Below, one piece after another: positions 23,711-34,944 of a stretch of DNA of 64,000 nt; position 1 is the stretch's first letter; each line of letters opens with the position of its first letter. The translations under genes and the position numbers were made by a program. This DNA is from Proteles cristata cristata (taxonomy: Eukaryota > Chordata > Mammalia > Carnivora > Hyaenidae), in the NCBI GenBank assembly GCA_017311185.1, contig JAESUZ010002553.1, positions 744,001 to 808,000 of the forward strand, given 5' to 3'. Below the pieces are notes generated by a model. The model did not search any database. It saw only the letters and a list, made by a program, of their open reading frames with translations, and was not told where the DNA came from.

Positions 23711-24101
23711 TAATGCGGCAAAAAATACAGGGATGCATGTATCCATTTAAATTAGTCTTCATATTCTTTGAGTAAATACCTAGCAGTGTAATTCCTGGAT
23801 CATAGAGTAGTTCTATTTTTAATTTTCTGAGGAACCTACATACTGTTTTCTATAGTGGTTGCACCAGTTTACATTCCCACAACAGTGTACAAGGGTTCCT
23901 TTAGCTCTATATCCTTGCCAACACTTGCTTCTTCTTGAGTTTTTGATATTAGCCATTCTGACAGGTATGAGGTGGTATTTCATTGGGGTTTTAATTTGCA
24001 TTTCCCTGATGATGAGTGATGTTGATCATCATTCATGTGTCTTTTGGCATTCTGTATTTATTCTTTGAATAAATATCTCTTCATATATTCCGCCTAGTTT
24101 T

Positions 24102-24277
24102 TTAAGTTTATTTGTTTTCAGATAGAGTGTGTGTGTATAGGGGAGGGGCAGAGGCAGAGAAAGAGAATCTCAAGCACTGACAATGTGGAGCCCAATGCTC
24201 GAATTCACAAAACTATGTGTGTCTTGAGCCAAAATCAAGAGTCAGATGTTTGACCAAATGGCTCACCAGGTACCCCT
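24102..24277 (-). mobile_element. Carnivore SINE inside old L1, diverged
   Basis: An antisense copy with a short (TG)n patch and a head ending in CACCAGGTACCCC. L1 text is continuous on both sides (TATTCCGCCTAG, then AAAATTGGATTCTTT). Confidence 0.88.
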
Positions 24278-25281
24278 TCCAACCTTTTTAAAATTGGATT
24301 CTTTGGAGGGTGGGTATTGGTGTTCTGGTCTATAAGTTCTTTATATTTTGGATACTAACCATTTATCAGATTTGTCATTTGTAAATATCTTCTCCCATTC
24401 AGAAGGTTGCCTTTTGGTTTTGTTGGTTGTCTGCTATGTAGAAGCTTTGTACTTTGCTGTAGACTCAATAACTTATTTTCGTTTTTGTTTCCCTTGCCCC
24501 AGGGGACATATCTAGAAGGATGTTGTTATGACCAATGTCAGAGAAATTACTGATGTGTTTTCTTCTAGGACTTTTATGGTTTCAGGTCTCAAATTTAGGT
24601 CATCAATCCATTTTGAATTTATTTTTGTGTAAGAATGTGGTCTAATTTCATTTTTTTGCATGTAGTGTCCAGTTTCCCCAGTACCATTTGTTCAAGAGAC
24701 TGTCTTTTTTCCAATTGCATATTCTTCCTTTGTCAAAGATTAATTGACCATATAATTGTGGGTATATTTCTGGTTTTCAATTCTGTTCTATCGATCTATG
24801 TGTTTATTTTTGTGCTAGTATCATATTGTTTTGATTACTACATCTTTGGAATATAACCTGATGTGTGGAATTGTGATATATCCAGTTTTGTTTTTCCTTT
24901 TTGAGGTTGTCTTGGCTATTTTGGGTCATTTGTGATTCTATACAAATTTTAGTATTGTTTGTTCTAGTTCTGTGAAAAAATGTTTTTGGTATTTAGATAG
25001 GGATTGAATCAAATGTGTAGATTGTTTTGGGTATTAGAGACATTTTAACAATATTTATTCTTCCAGTCATGAGCATGGAATAACTTTTCATTTCTTTGTG
25101 TCATCTTCAATTTCTTTTATCAATGTTTTAGTTTTCAGAGCACAGGTCTTTCACCTCTTTGGTTAAGTTTATTCCTAGGTTTTCAATTATTTTTGGTACA
25201 ATTGTAAATGGGATTGTTTTCTTAATTTCTCTTTCTATTCCTTCAGTATCAGTGTGTAGAAATGCAACAGATTTCTGTATG

Positions 25282-25908
25282 CAGTAAAGCTTTGGTTTGG
25301 GAGCACAATTCATTCTGGAAACATGCTTATAATCCAAAGCACTTGTATATCAAAGCGAATTTCCGCATAATACATAAAAGAAACTTACATGATTTGTTCC
25401 ACAACCCAAAAATATTCATATGAAGAAGATTACAATACTGTAGTATAATACAAAATAATAAAGAAAATACAACATATAAAGAAAAGTTAATAAATTAACC
25501 TGTACTTTCCTTTGAAAACCTTCACACCTGGTGTGAGAGAGACAAGAGACAGGAGTATTATTGTGTAGGACAACTTTCACTATCACTAGCAGAATCCCTG
25601 CTATCTATTGGCTCAGTGGAGTCTTTCTTTTCATGCAACTTCAAGAAGGAACCTATCTAATGTCACTTGCTTTTGGCTCCTTTTGCGGATTTTGCAGATA
25701 TATGGCATTGCATTGATGATCACGCATAATGCCACAGTGAGAGAGAGAGAAGAACCATTGGCTCAGCTATGATCATGTGAGGTTTGGCGTCACCTACTAC
25801 TTGTATTGCAGGATGTCCCTCATTTACCAAGTTAAAATTTATTAGAAATATTTGCTTGTCTTGCAAAACATTCACAAAACACGTTACTCACAATCCAAGG
25901 TTTTCCTG
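25282..25908. mobile_element. Non-autonomous DNA transposon, pogo/Tigger-like termini
   Basis: A 627-bp block interrupts old-L1 ORF2 text that is continuous in the younger copy (GATTTCTGTA, then TTGxTTTTGTAxCCTG). It starts CAGTAAAGCTTTGGTTTG and ends CAATCCAAGGTTTTCCTG. Read inward, the two ends match at most of the first 20 positions, so they are terminal inverted repeats. TG (25280-25281, probably a mutated TA) and TA (25909-25910) flank it, as expected for a TA target duplication. It has no long reading frame, so it depended on another element's transposase. CAG termini with TA targets suggest the Tigger/pogo group, but the family is not certain. Confidence 0.8.
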
Positions 25909-26995
25909 TATTGGTTTTGTATCCTGTGACCTTACTGAATTCATTTATCAGTTCTAGAGATTTTTGGTGGAGTCTGTATGGTTTTTTATATATAATACAT
26001 CATCTACAAATAGTGAAAGTTTTACTTTTCCCTTACCAATTTGTATATCTTTTATTTCTTTTTGTTTTCTGATTGGTGTGTCTAGGACTTCCATTACTAT
26101 GTTGGAAAAAAAGTGGTGAGAGTGGACACCTTTGTCTTAATCCTGACGTTAGGTGAAAAGCTCTCAGTTCTTCACCATTGAGTACAGTGCTAGCTGTGGC
26201 TTTTCATATAAGGGTTTTATTGTGTTAAGGTGTGTTCCCTCTAAATCTAGTTTATTGAGGGTTTTTATCACGAATGGATATTGTACTTTGTCAAAGGTTT
26301 TTCTGTATCTATTGAAATGATTGTATAGTTTTTGCCCTTCTTCTTATTGATGTGATGTGTCACATTGATTTATAAATATTGTATCACCCTTGCAGCCTGG
26401 GAATAAATGACACTTGACCATGGTGAATGATTTTTATAATGTATTGTTGGATTTGGTTTGCTAATGTTTTGTTGAGGATTTATGCATCTATGTCCATCAG
26501 AGATATTTGCTTATGATTCTTTTTTTGTGGTATCTTTATCTGGTTTGGGCATCAGGGTAATGCCAGCTTTGTAGAATGAATTGGGAAATTTTCCTTCCTC
26601 TTCTATTTTTTGGAATAGTTTGAAAATAATAGATATTAACTCTTCTTTAAATATTTGGTAGAATTTACCTATGAAACTATTTGTTCCTGGACTTTTGTTT
26701 GTTGGAAGTTATCTTATTACTTATCAAATTTAATTGCTGGTAATGACCTGTTCAAATTTTCTATTTCTTCCCATTTCAGTTTTGGTGAGTTATATGGTCT
26801 AAGAATGTATCCATTTCTTCTAGGTTGTCCAGTATATACTTTTTCATAACATTCTCTTACAATTGTTTGTATTTCTGGGGTGTTTCCTTCTTTCATTTGT
26901 TATTTTGTTTATTTAAGTCCTATCTCTCTTTCTCTCTCTTAGTGTTTCTTTGATGAATCTGGTGACAGGTTTATCAACTTTATTGAGTTTTTTAA

Positions 26996-27195
26996 AAAAG
27001 TTTTTCATTATTTATTTATTTTGAGAAAGAGAAAGCATGAGCAGGGAGAGGCAGAGAGAGAGGGAGAGAAGATCTCAAGCAGGCTCTGTGCTGTCAGTGC
27101 AGAACCTAATGTAGGCTTGAACTCACAAACCATTAGATCATGACCTGAGCTGAAATCAAGAGTCAGATGCTTAGACTGAGCCACCAAGGTGTGCC
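26996..27195 (-). mobile_element. Carnivore SINE inside old L1
   Basis: Antisense copy between L1 texts TTTATCAACTTTATTGAG and TTGTTGATTTTTTCCAAAGG, which the younger copy carries nearly adjacent. The head ends in CCACCAAGGTGTGCC. The flanking duplication is degenerate. Confidence 0.9.
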
Positions 27196-27241
27196 TTGTT
27201 GATTTTTTCCAAAGGAATAGCTCCTAGTTTCATTCATCTGT

Positions 27242-27244
27242 TCG

Positions 27245-27281
<37 letters not shown>
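27242..27281 (+). repeat. (GTT)n microsatellite
   Basis: About 13 units of GTT expanded within old-L1 ORF2. Confidence 0.96.
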
Positions 27282-27282
<1 letters not shown>

Positions 27283-28227
27283 CTATATCATTTATTTCTG
27301 CTCTAATCATTATTATTTGATACCTTCTGCTGCTTTGTGATTTTGTTTTCCTTTTTCTAGCTCTTTAAGTATAAGATTAGATTGTTTATTTGATATTTTT
27401 CTTGTTTTTTGATGTAGACTTGTATTGCTATAATCTTTCTTAGAAAGTTTTGCTGCATCCTACTTTTTCTGCATCCCAAAGATTTTGGATCATTGTGTTT
27501 TCATTTTCATTTGGTTCCTAGTAATATTTATTTCTTCTTTGATTTCTTGGTTGACCCATTTATTGTTTAGTAGCATATTACTCAACCTGTATGTATCTGT
27601 GCTCTTTCCAGATTTTTTTCTCGTAGTTGATTTCTAGTTTCATAGTGTGGTGGTCAGAAAAGATGCATAGTATGAGTTAGATCTTTTTGAAATTGTTGAT
27701 ACTTGTTTTGTGGATTAATATGGGATCTATTCTAGAGAAGGTTCCATGTACCCTTGAAAAGAAGATGTATTCTGCTGTTTTAGGGTGGAATGTCCTGAAT
27801 ATATTTGTTAAATCCATCTGGTCCAGTGTGTCATTCAAATCCACTGTTTCCTTGTTGATTTTCTGTTTGGATGATCTTTCCACTGATGCATGGAGTGTTA
27901 AAGTCCCCTACTATTATTGTATCATTACCAATTAGTTCATTTGTGTTTGCTATTAACTTTTATGTATTTGTGTGCTTCCATGTTGTGTTCATAAATATTT
28001 GCATTGGTTACATCTTCTTCTTATATTGTTCCCTTTATGATTATGTAGTGTCCTTCTATGTGTATTGTTACAGTTTTTGTGATAGTCTGTTTTGTCCAAT
28101 ATAAGTATTGCTACTCTGGCTTTCTTTTGATGTCCTTTTGCATAATAAATGTTTATTCATCCCCCCACATTCAATCTGCATTTGTCTTTAGGTATGAACT
28201 GAGTCTCTCTTACAGGCAGCATATAGA

Positions 28228-28236
28228 TGGATCTCG

Positions 28237-28243
<7 letters not shown>
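28228..28243 (+). repeat. Target-site duplication of the younger L1, left copy
   Basis: TGGATCTCGTTTTTTT recurs exactly at 35349-35364. The T run blends into the L1 poly(A) tail (antisense). Confidence 0.92.
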
Positions 28244-28267
<24 letters not shown>

Positions 28268-28365
28268 GTTTATTGTCAAATTAGTTTCCACATAACACCC
28301 AGTGCTCATCCCCACAAGTGCCCTCCTCCATGCCCACCCCTCCTCCCCCCCACATCCACCAGTCC

Positions 28366-31300
28366 TCAGTTTTTGTCAGCATTCAAGAGTCTCTCATGGT
28401 TTGCCTCTCTCCCTTTCCCCCACCATTTCCGCCCTTCTTCTCCCCCTTGGTCCTCTGTTAAGTTCCTCCTAATCCTCCTATACGTGCACATATGATATTT
28501 GTCCTTCTCTGCCTGACTTATTTCGCTCAGCATAACACCCTCAAGGTCCATCCATGTTGCTACACATGGCCAGATTTCATTGTTTCTCATTGCCATGTAG
28601 TATTCCATGGTATAGATAAACCACATCTTCTTGATCCATTCATCTGTTGATGGACACTTAGGCTCTTTCCATGTTTTAGCTATTGTGGAGAGTGCTGCTA
28701 TGAACATTGGGGTACATGTGCTCCTATGCATTAACATTTCTGTATACCTTGGGTAAATTCCTAGCAGTGCTATTGCTGGGTCATAGGGGAGTTCTATTGC
28801 TAGTTTCCTTAGGAACTTCCACACTGTTTTCCAGAGGGGCTGTACCAGTTTACATTCCCACCAACAGTGCAGGAGGGTGCCCGTTTCTCCACATCCTCGC
28901 CAGCATCTAGAGTTCTCTGATTTGCTCATTTTAGCCACTCTGACTGGCGTGAGGTGGTATCTCAGTGTGGTTTTGATTTGTATTTCCCTGATGAGGAGGG
29001 GTGCTGAGCATCGTTTCATGTGTCTGTTGGCCATCTGGATGTCCTCATTGGAGAAGTGTCTGTTCATATCTTCTGCCCATTTCTTCACTGGGCTGTTTGC
29101 TTTTCGGGCGTGTAGTTTGGTGAGTTCCTTGTAGATTCTGGATATCAACCCTTTATCTGATATGTCATTTGCAACTATCTTTTCCCATTCCGTTGGTTGC
29201 CTATTAATTTTCTGGGTTGTTTCCTTGGCTGTGCAGAAGCTTTTAATCTTGAGGAGGTCCCAACAGTTTATTTTTGCTCTTAATTCCCTTGCTTTTGGGG
29301 ATGTGTCAAGTAAGAAGTTGCTGCGGTGGAGGTCAAGGAGGTTGTTTCCTGCTTTCTCCTCTAGGGTGTTGATAGTTTCCTGTCTCACGTTCAGGTCCTT
29401 TATCCATTTTGAGTTTATTTTTGTGCATGGTGTGAGAAAATGATCTAGTTTCATTCTTCTGCATGTTGCTGTCCAGTTCTCCCAACACCATCTGTTAAAA
29501 AGGCTGTCTTTTTTCCATCGGATATTCTTTCCTGCTTTGTCAAAGATTAGTTGGCTGTATACTTTTGGGTCCACTTCTGAGTTCTCAATTCTGTTCCATT
29601 GGTCTATGTGTCTGTTTTTGTGCCAATACCATACTGTCTTGATGATGACAGCTTTGTAGTAGAGGCTAAAGTCTGGGATGGTGATCCCTCCCGTTTTGGT
29701 TTTATTTTTCAGGATTACTTTGGCTATTCGGGGTCTTTTGTGGTTCCATACAAATTTTTGGATAGTTTGTTCTAGTTTTGAGAAGTATGCTGGTGCAATT
29801 TTGATTGGAATTGCATTGAATGTGTAGAGTGCCTTAGGTAGTAATGACATCTTAACTATATTTATTCTTCCTATCCATGAGCATGGAATGTTTTTCCATT
29901 TCTTTGTGTCTTCTTCAATTTCCTTCATAAGTTTTCTATAGTTTTCATCATACAGATCTCTTGTATCCTTGGTTAGGTTTATTCCGAGGTATTTTATGGT
30001 TTTTTGTGCAATTGTGAATGGGATCAGTTTCTTGATTTCTCTTTCTGTTGCTTCATTGTTGGTGTATAAAAATGCAACCGATTTCTGTACGTTGATTTTG
30101 TACCCTGCAACTTGGCTGAATTCTTGGATCAGTTCTAGTAGGCTTCTGGTGGAGTCTGTCGGGTTTTCTATGTAGAGTATCATGTCATCTGCGAAGAGTG
30201 AAAGTTTGACTTCCTCTTTGCCAATTCTGATGCCTTTGATTTCCTTTTGGTGTCTGATGGCTGATGCTAGGACTTCCAGCACTATGTTAAACAGCAGTGG
30301 TGAGAGTGGGCATCCCTGTCGTGTTCCTGATCTCAGGGGGAAAGCTCTGAGTTTTTCCCCGTTGAGGATGATGTTAGCTGAAGGCTTCTCATAGATGGCT
30401 TTGATGATGTTTAAGTAGGTTCCTTCTATCCCAACTTTCTCGAGAGTCTTTATTAAGAAGGGATGCTGTATTTTGTCAAATGCTTTTTCTGCATCTATTG
30501 ACAGGATCATATGGTTTTTATCTTTTCTTTTATTGATATGATGTATCACATTGATTGATTTGCGAATGTTGAACCAGCCCTGTAACCCAGGAATGAATCC
30601 CACTTGATCTTGGTGGATGATTCTTTTTATATGCTGCTGGATTCGATTTGCAAGGATCTTGTTGAGAATTTTTGCATCCGTATTCATCAAGGATATTGGC
30701 CTGTAGTTCTCTTTTTTTGCTGGATCTCTGTCTGGCTTGGGAATCAGTGTGATGCTGGCTTCATAAAATGAGTCCGGGAGTTTTCCTTCGCTTTCTATTT
30801 TTTGGAATAACTTGAGAAGAATTGGGATTAATTCTGTTTTAAATGTCTGGTAGAATTCCCCAGGGAAGCCATCAGGTCCAGGGCTCTTATTTGTTGGGAG
30901 ATTTTTGATCACTGATTCAATTTCTTCACTCGTTATGGGTCTGTTCAGGTTTTCTATTTCTTCCCGTGTGAATTTTGGTAGTGAGTGTGTGTTTAGGAAT
31001 TTGTCCATTTCTTCTAAGTTGTCCAATTTGTTGGCATATAATTTTTCATAGTATTCCCTGATAATTGCTTGTATTTCTGAGGGGTTGGTTGTAATAAGTC
31101 CATTTTCATTCATAATTTTGTCTATTTGGTGCTCTCTCTTTTCTTTTGGATAAGTCTGGCTAGAGGTTTGTCAATTTTGTTTACTTTTTCAAAAAACCAA
31201 CTCTTGGTTTCATTGATCTGTTCAATTGTTTCTTTGGTCTCTATGTTGTTTATTTCTGCTCTAATTTTTACTATTTCTCTTCTTCTACTGGGTTTAGGGC

Positions 31301-32308
31301 GTTCTTGTTGCTCTGCCTCTAGTTCCTTTAGGTGAGCTGTTAGATTTTGGACTTGCGCTTTTTCTAATCTCTTGAAATAGGCCTGGAGAGCAATGTACTT
31401 TCCTCTTAGGACTGCCTTTGCCGCATCCCATAGATTTTGAATTGTTGTGTTTTCATTTTCATTTGTTTCCATATATTTTTTAATTTCATCTCTAATTGCC
31501 TGATTGGCCCATTCATTCTTTAGAAGGGTGTTCTTTAACCTCCATGTTTTTGGAAGTTTTCCAGACTTCTTCCTGTAATTGATTTCAAGTTTCAAAGCAT
31601 TGTGATCTGACAGTGTGCATGGTATGATCTCTATTCTTTTATATTTATTGAGGGCTGCTTTATGTCCCAGTATGTGATCTATCTTGGAGAATGTGCCATG
31701 CGCACTTGAGAAGAAAGTAAATTCCCTGGCCTCAGGATGTAAAGTTCTAAATATATCCGTCAGGTCCATCTGGTCCAATGTGTCTTTCAAGTCCATTATT
31801 TCTTTAGTGATTTTCTGTCTGGTTGACCTATCCATTGCTGTAAGCGGAGTATTAAAGTCCCCTGCTATTAGCACATTCTTATCTAGAAGCTTGTTTCTGT
31901 TTGTGATTAATTGTTTTAGATATTTAGGTGCTCCCATATTCGGTGCGTAGACATTTATGATTGTTAGTTCTTCCTGATGGATGGACCCTGTAATTATTAT
32001 GTAGTGCCCTTCTTCATCTCTTGTGATTGTCTTTAATTAAAGTCCAGTTTGTCTGATATAAGTATCGCTACTCCGGCTTTCTTTTGATTTCCTGTAGCAT
32101 GATATATATTTCTCCATCCCCTTACTTTTAATCTGAAGGTATCTTCCCGTCTAAAATGAGTTTCTTGTAGATAGCATATAGATGGATTTTGTTTTTTAAT
32201 CCATTCTGCTACCCTATGTCTTTTGATTGGAGCATTCAGCCCATTTACATTCAGTGTTATTATTGAAATATGTGGGTTTAGAGTCTTTGTATCTTTTGTA
32301 GGGTTCAT
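28366..32308 (-). pseudogene. LINE-1 ORF2p (endonuclease-reverse transcriptase), frameshifted
   Basis: ORF2p nicks target DNA and reverse-transcribes L1 RNA at the nick. The start at 32308 gives MNPTKDTKTLNPHISIITLN, the usual L1 endonuclease N-terminus, with the catalytic-type ETHF further on. A net 1-nt deletion near 32035 changes frame and hits a stop after residue 91. The next frame runs to a second 1-nt deletion near 31125. The third frame (28366-31113, 915 codons) holds the reverse transcriptase with [11 protein letters not shown] at its residues 266-276 and the catalytic FADD at 307-310. The Cys-rich [18 protein letters not shown] follows near the C-terminus. A 2-nt loss near 28487, relative to the copies at 12.4 and 63.3 kb, replaces the usual last few residues with about 40 extra ones. 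There is no sign that host selection preserves it. Confidence 0.95.
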
Positions 32309-32354
32309 GTTTGTGGTGGTGTCTCTGGAATCTTTGTTCCTTGCAACCTTTCCT

Positions 32355-33245
32355 TCAGAGCATCCCCCTCAGGATTTCTTGTAGGGCTGGCTTCGTGGTG
32401 ACAAATTCTTTCAATTTCTGTTTATTTGGAAAGGTTTTTATCTCTCCTTCTATTTTGAATGACAGGCTTGCTGGATAGAGGATTCTTGGCTGCATATTTT
32501 TACTGTTCATCACATTGAAGATCTCCTGCCATTCCTTTCTGGCCTGCCACGTTTCAGTAGATAGGTCTGTCACCACTCTGATGGGTTTCCCTTTGTATGT
32601 GAGGGCCCTTTTCTCCCTAGCTGCTTTCAAAATTCTCTTTGTCCTTGTATTTTGCCATTTTTACGATGATATGTCGTGCAGAAGATCGATTCAAGTTACG
32701 TCTGAGAGGAGTCCTCTGAGCCTCTTGTATTTCCACATTGACTTCCTTCCCCAGGTCGGGAAGTTCTCTGCTATAATTTGTTCCAGGACTCCTTCAGCAC
32801 CTTTCCCTCTCTCTTCCTCTTCTGGGATTCCTATGATACGGATATTGTTGCGTTTGACTGTGTCGCTGAGCTCTCGAATTCTTCTTTCCTGTTCCTGGAT
32901 CAGTTTGTCTCTTTTTTTGTCAGCTTCTTGTTTTTCTAGAATGGTGTCTTCTAAATCACTTATTCTCCTTTCTGCCTCTTCATGCCGTGCATTGGAGGCC
33001 TCTAATTTATTATGGATCTCATTTATCGCATTTTTTAATTCTTCATGCCTATTTTTATTTTCCATTCTGTCTGTAGCCATAGTTTCTTTGATGTCCCCTA
33101 TGTTTTTTTCAAGCCCTGCTATTAATTTCACCATTATTATTCTAAAATCTTGTTCACTTATGCTGCTGATATCTGTTTTGAGCAGTTCATTAGCTGTCAT
33201 TTCTTCTTGGAGTTTCTTTGGAGGAGAGTTCTTTCGTTTCGTCAT
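32355..33245 (-). pseudogene. LINE-1 ORF1p (RNA-binding chaperone), frameshifted
   Basis: ORF1p forms trimers on L1 RNA. The start at 33245 gives MTKRKNSPPKKLQEEMTAN. A long heptad-rich coiled coil follows (about residues 25-125, with KNRHEELKNAINEIHNKLE), then the start of the RRM (KRNNIRIIGIPEEEE). A 1-nt deletion near 32755 (CTTCCC-GACC on minus) shifts the frame and leads to a stop at 32691 (184 codons). A 2-nt deletion near 32636 brings the original frame back, and its C-terminal domain is open from 32630 to 32355 (MKAAREKRALTYKG to EILRGML). Start and end are in the same frame and span 297 codons, a normal length. Confidence 0.93.
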
Positions 33246-34021
33246 TTTAGCTAGCTTTCCGGCTCTTGTTGGTTTTAAAGACCTGTTATGCTCTCTGTTT
33301 CTATGAGCACTGCTATATCCAAGAAACTTTGACTTTCCAGGGCCTATCCTTTCAGAGATTGTTTTTTAATGGTATCCCTCGGTCACTCTTGTTGGGACCT
33401 TAGTTATTTTATTTTCCTATTCGTAGTGATATTTGGGACTCTTTACCTTGTGTACTCTAGCTTGTTTCTTGAGGTAGCCCTGGAAAAGAAAACAGACAGA
33501 CAAACACACAGGGAGCAGGAGCACACAAACGCACAGGCTAATTCAACTAACATGCAAAGTGAGAGGGAAAACGAAAAAGTTAATAGAAAAGACGGAAGAG
33601 GGAGGGCGAATAGGGAGCATAAAATACATAAAAGGGTCAAAAAGGGGAAAAGAAAAGGAAAAAAGAAGAAAACCGATGGACAAAGAACGGTTTAAAGCAT
33701 ATACCTGGATTTCCCAGCTACAGTTAAATAGCCGTGTGTATGCAGTGCTGGTTGAAGAGCATAGAGAAAAAGAGAGAAGGCAGGGTGAGACAAGGCAGAT
33801 TTGGAAATAGAATGAACAGGCAGAAGGGATAAGAAACTTTTTTCAAAGAGGTAAAGGGTAGAATGTGGTTGGATAGGTGAGAGAAGGATGCTGGAATTAT
33901 CCAGAGAAACTATATAGTCTAATTACTCCTGAGAGAAATAGCTGAAAAAGTCGGTAGGTGTAGAATTTACATTTACAGAATGGCCTTGTGATTGTTTAAG
34001 CAAGCTGGCGACCAGAGTTAA

Positions 34022-34170
34022 TCAGGTCAGTGTTTTGGGGAAAAAAGCGAGAAAAGAGAAAGAAGAAGAAAAAAAGAAAGAGAAAAGAAAGGGGAAAAAA
34101 AAGAAAGAAGAAAAAAAAGGAACAAAAAAAAAAAAAAAAGGAAAAAAGAAAGAAAAAAAAAAGGGAGGAG
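34022..34170 (+). repeat. Polypurine (GAAA)-rich tract in L1 5' UTR
   Basis: Almost pure A/G for about 130 bases from 34036, including an A17-A18 run near 34123-34139. On the L1 sense strand it is a polypyrimidine tract. The lysine/glutamate-rich frame it creates is low-complexity, not a gene. Confidence 0.9.
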
Positions 34171-34565
34171 GGCACCTCTCAGGCAGGGATGGGCGTGGCG
34201 TGATCCGATGCCTCAGGCGGGGGTTCTGCCTTGGCGATTGTGGGGAGGAGAGTGACGGTGCTCCAGTCCCTTCTTGAACCCCGCGCTGCAGCTCGCTTTT
34301 TTTTTTTTTTTGGCGTGTCAACTCCCCGTTCCGGGGACGCAGCCGAAGTTGGTTGCACTCTTCAACCCAGGCCAGTTCCAATCTCCAAATCCCAGTCCGC
34401 GCCCCGCTGAAGTTGCCTTAGACACAGCTTCCCAGACAACCCCCTCGGGCTATTCCAGGCTCCCTGCTGAGCTCTGGGGGCGGAGTCAGGATCGCTGCTT
34501 CCTTCTCTGGGTCGGGCTGGTGCGCATGCGCGGGGGCTTGCCTGCCGGGTCCGCGTAGCCTGAGC

Positions 34566-34944
34566 CCGCTGGAGTGAGGAAAACCGGGTCTCTCTATGGC
34601 TCGTCACCCGAAACACGAACTCACAGGCAAATTTCCCAGTTTTTAGCTCTTTGCCTTCCCTCTCGAGTTCCAGCCAGCCAGGAGCGCGGACGCCTGGTGT
34701 CTGCGCGTCTCCTTCAGGGGTCCCAGCCGCCCTGGAGCTACAATGGCGGCAGGCGCGCCGCCGCTGGAGTGAGGAAAACCGGGTCTCTCTATGGCTCGTC
34801 ACCCGAAACACGAACTCACAGGCAAATTTCCCAGTTTTTAGCTTTTTGCCTTCCCTCTCGAGTTCCAGCCAGCCAGGAGCGCAACGCCTGGTGTCTGCGC
34901 GTCTCCTTCAGGGGTCCCAGCCGCCCTGGAGCTACAATGGCGGC
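34566..34944 (-). repeat. Tandem 195-bp duplication in the L1 5' UTR
   Basis: Copy one (34566-34760) and copy two (34761-34944) both contain GCTGGAGTGAGGAAAACC, GGCTCGTCACCCGAAACACG, CTCGAGTTCCAGCCAGCCAG and CTGGAGCTACAATGGCGGC. They differ by a few substitutions and one base (GAGCGCGGACG versus GAGCGCAACG). This looks like a monomer-style promoter repeat. Confidence 0.94.

Larger units (their letters stand above)
23280..28227 (-). pseudogene. ORF2 relic of the old LINE-1 (C-terminal two thirds)
   Basis: Short translatable islands match the intact-looking parts of the younger copy. Examples are [20 protein letters not shown] near 23.9 kb (Cys-rich C-terminus) and EREIKKTIPFTIVPKIIENL near 25.2 kb (after the RT catalytic core). 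Many stops and indels separate them, and two SINEs on one side and one on the other plus a DNA transposon interrupt the frame. The N-terminal endonuclease part is split off by the younger L1 and resumes at 35365. Confidence 0.85.

Noticed and set aside
28058..29443. Several plus-strand open frames across the L1 3' part
   Set aside because: They are antisense shadows of L1 ORF2 and its 3' UTR. The same serine/proline-rich text recurs at 12.3 and 63.2 kb.
32515..33306. 263-codon plus-strand frame, Ser/Leu-rich
   Set aside because: Exact antisense of L1 ORF1. The length results from the codon composition of the coiled coil on the other strand.
34035..34277. Lysine/glutamate-rich plus frame
   Set aside because: Translation of the purine tract in the L1 5' UTR; low complexity.
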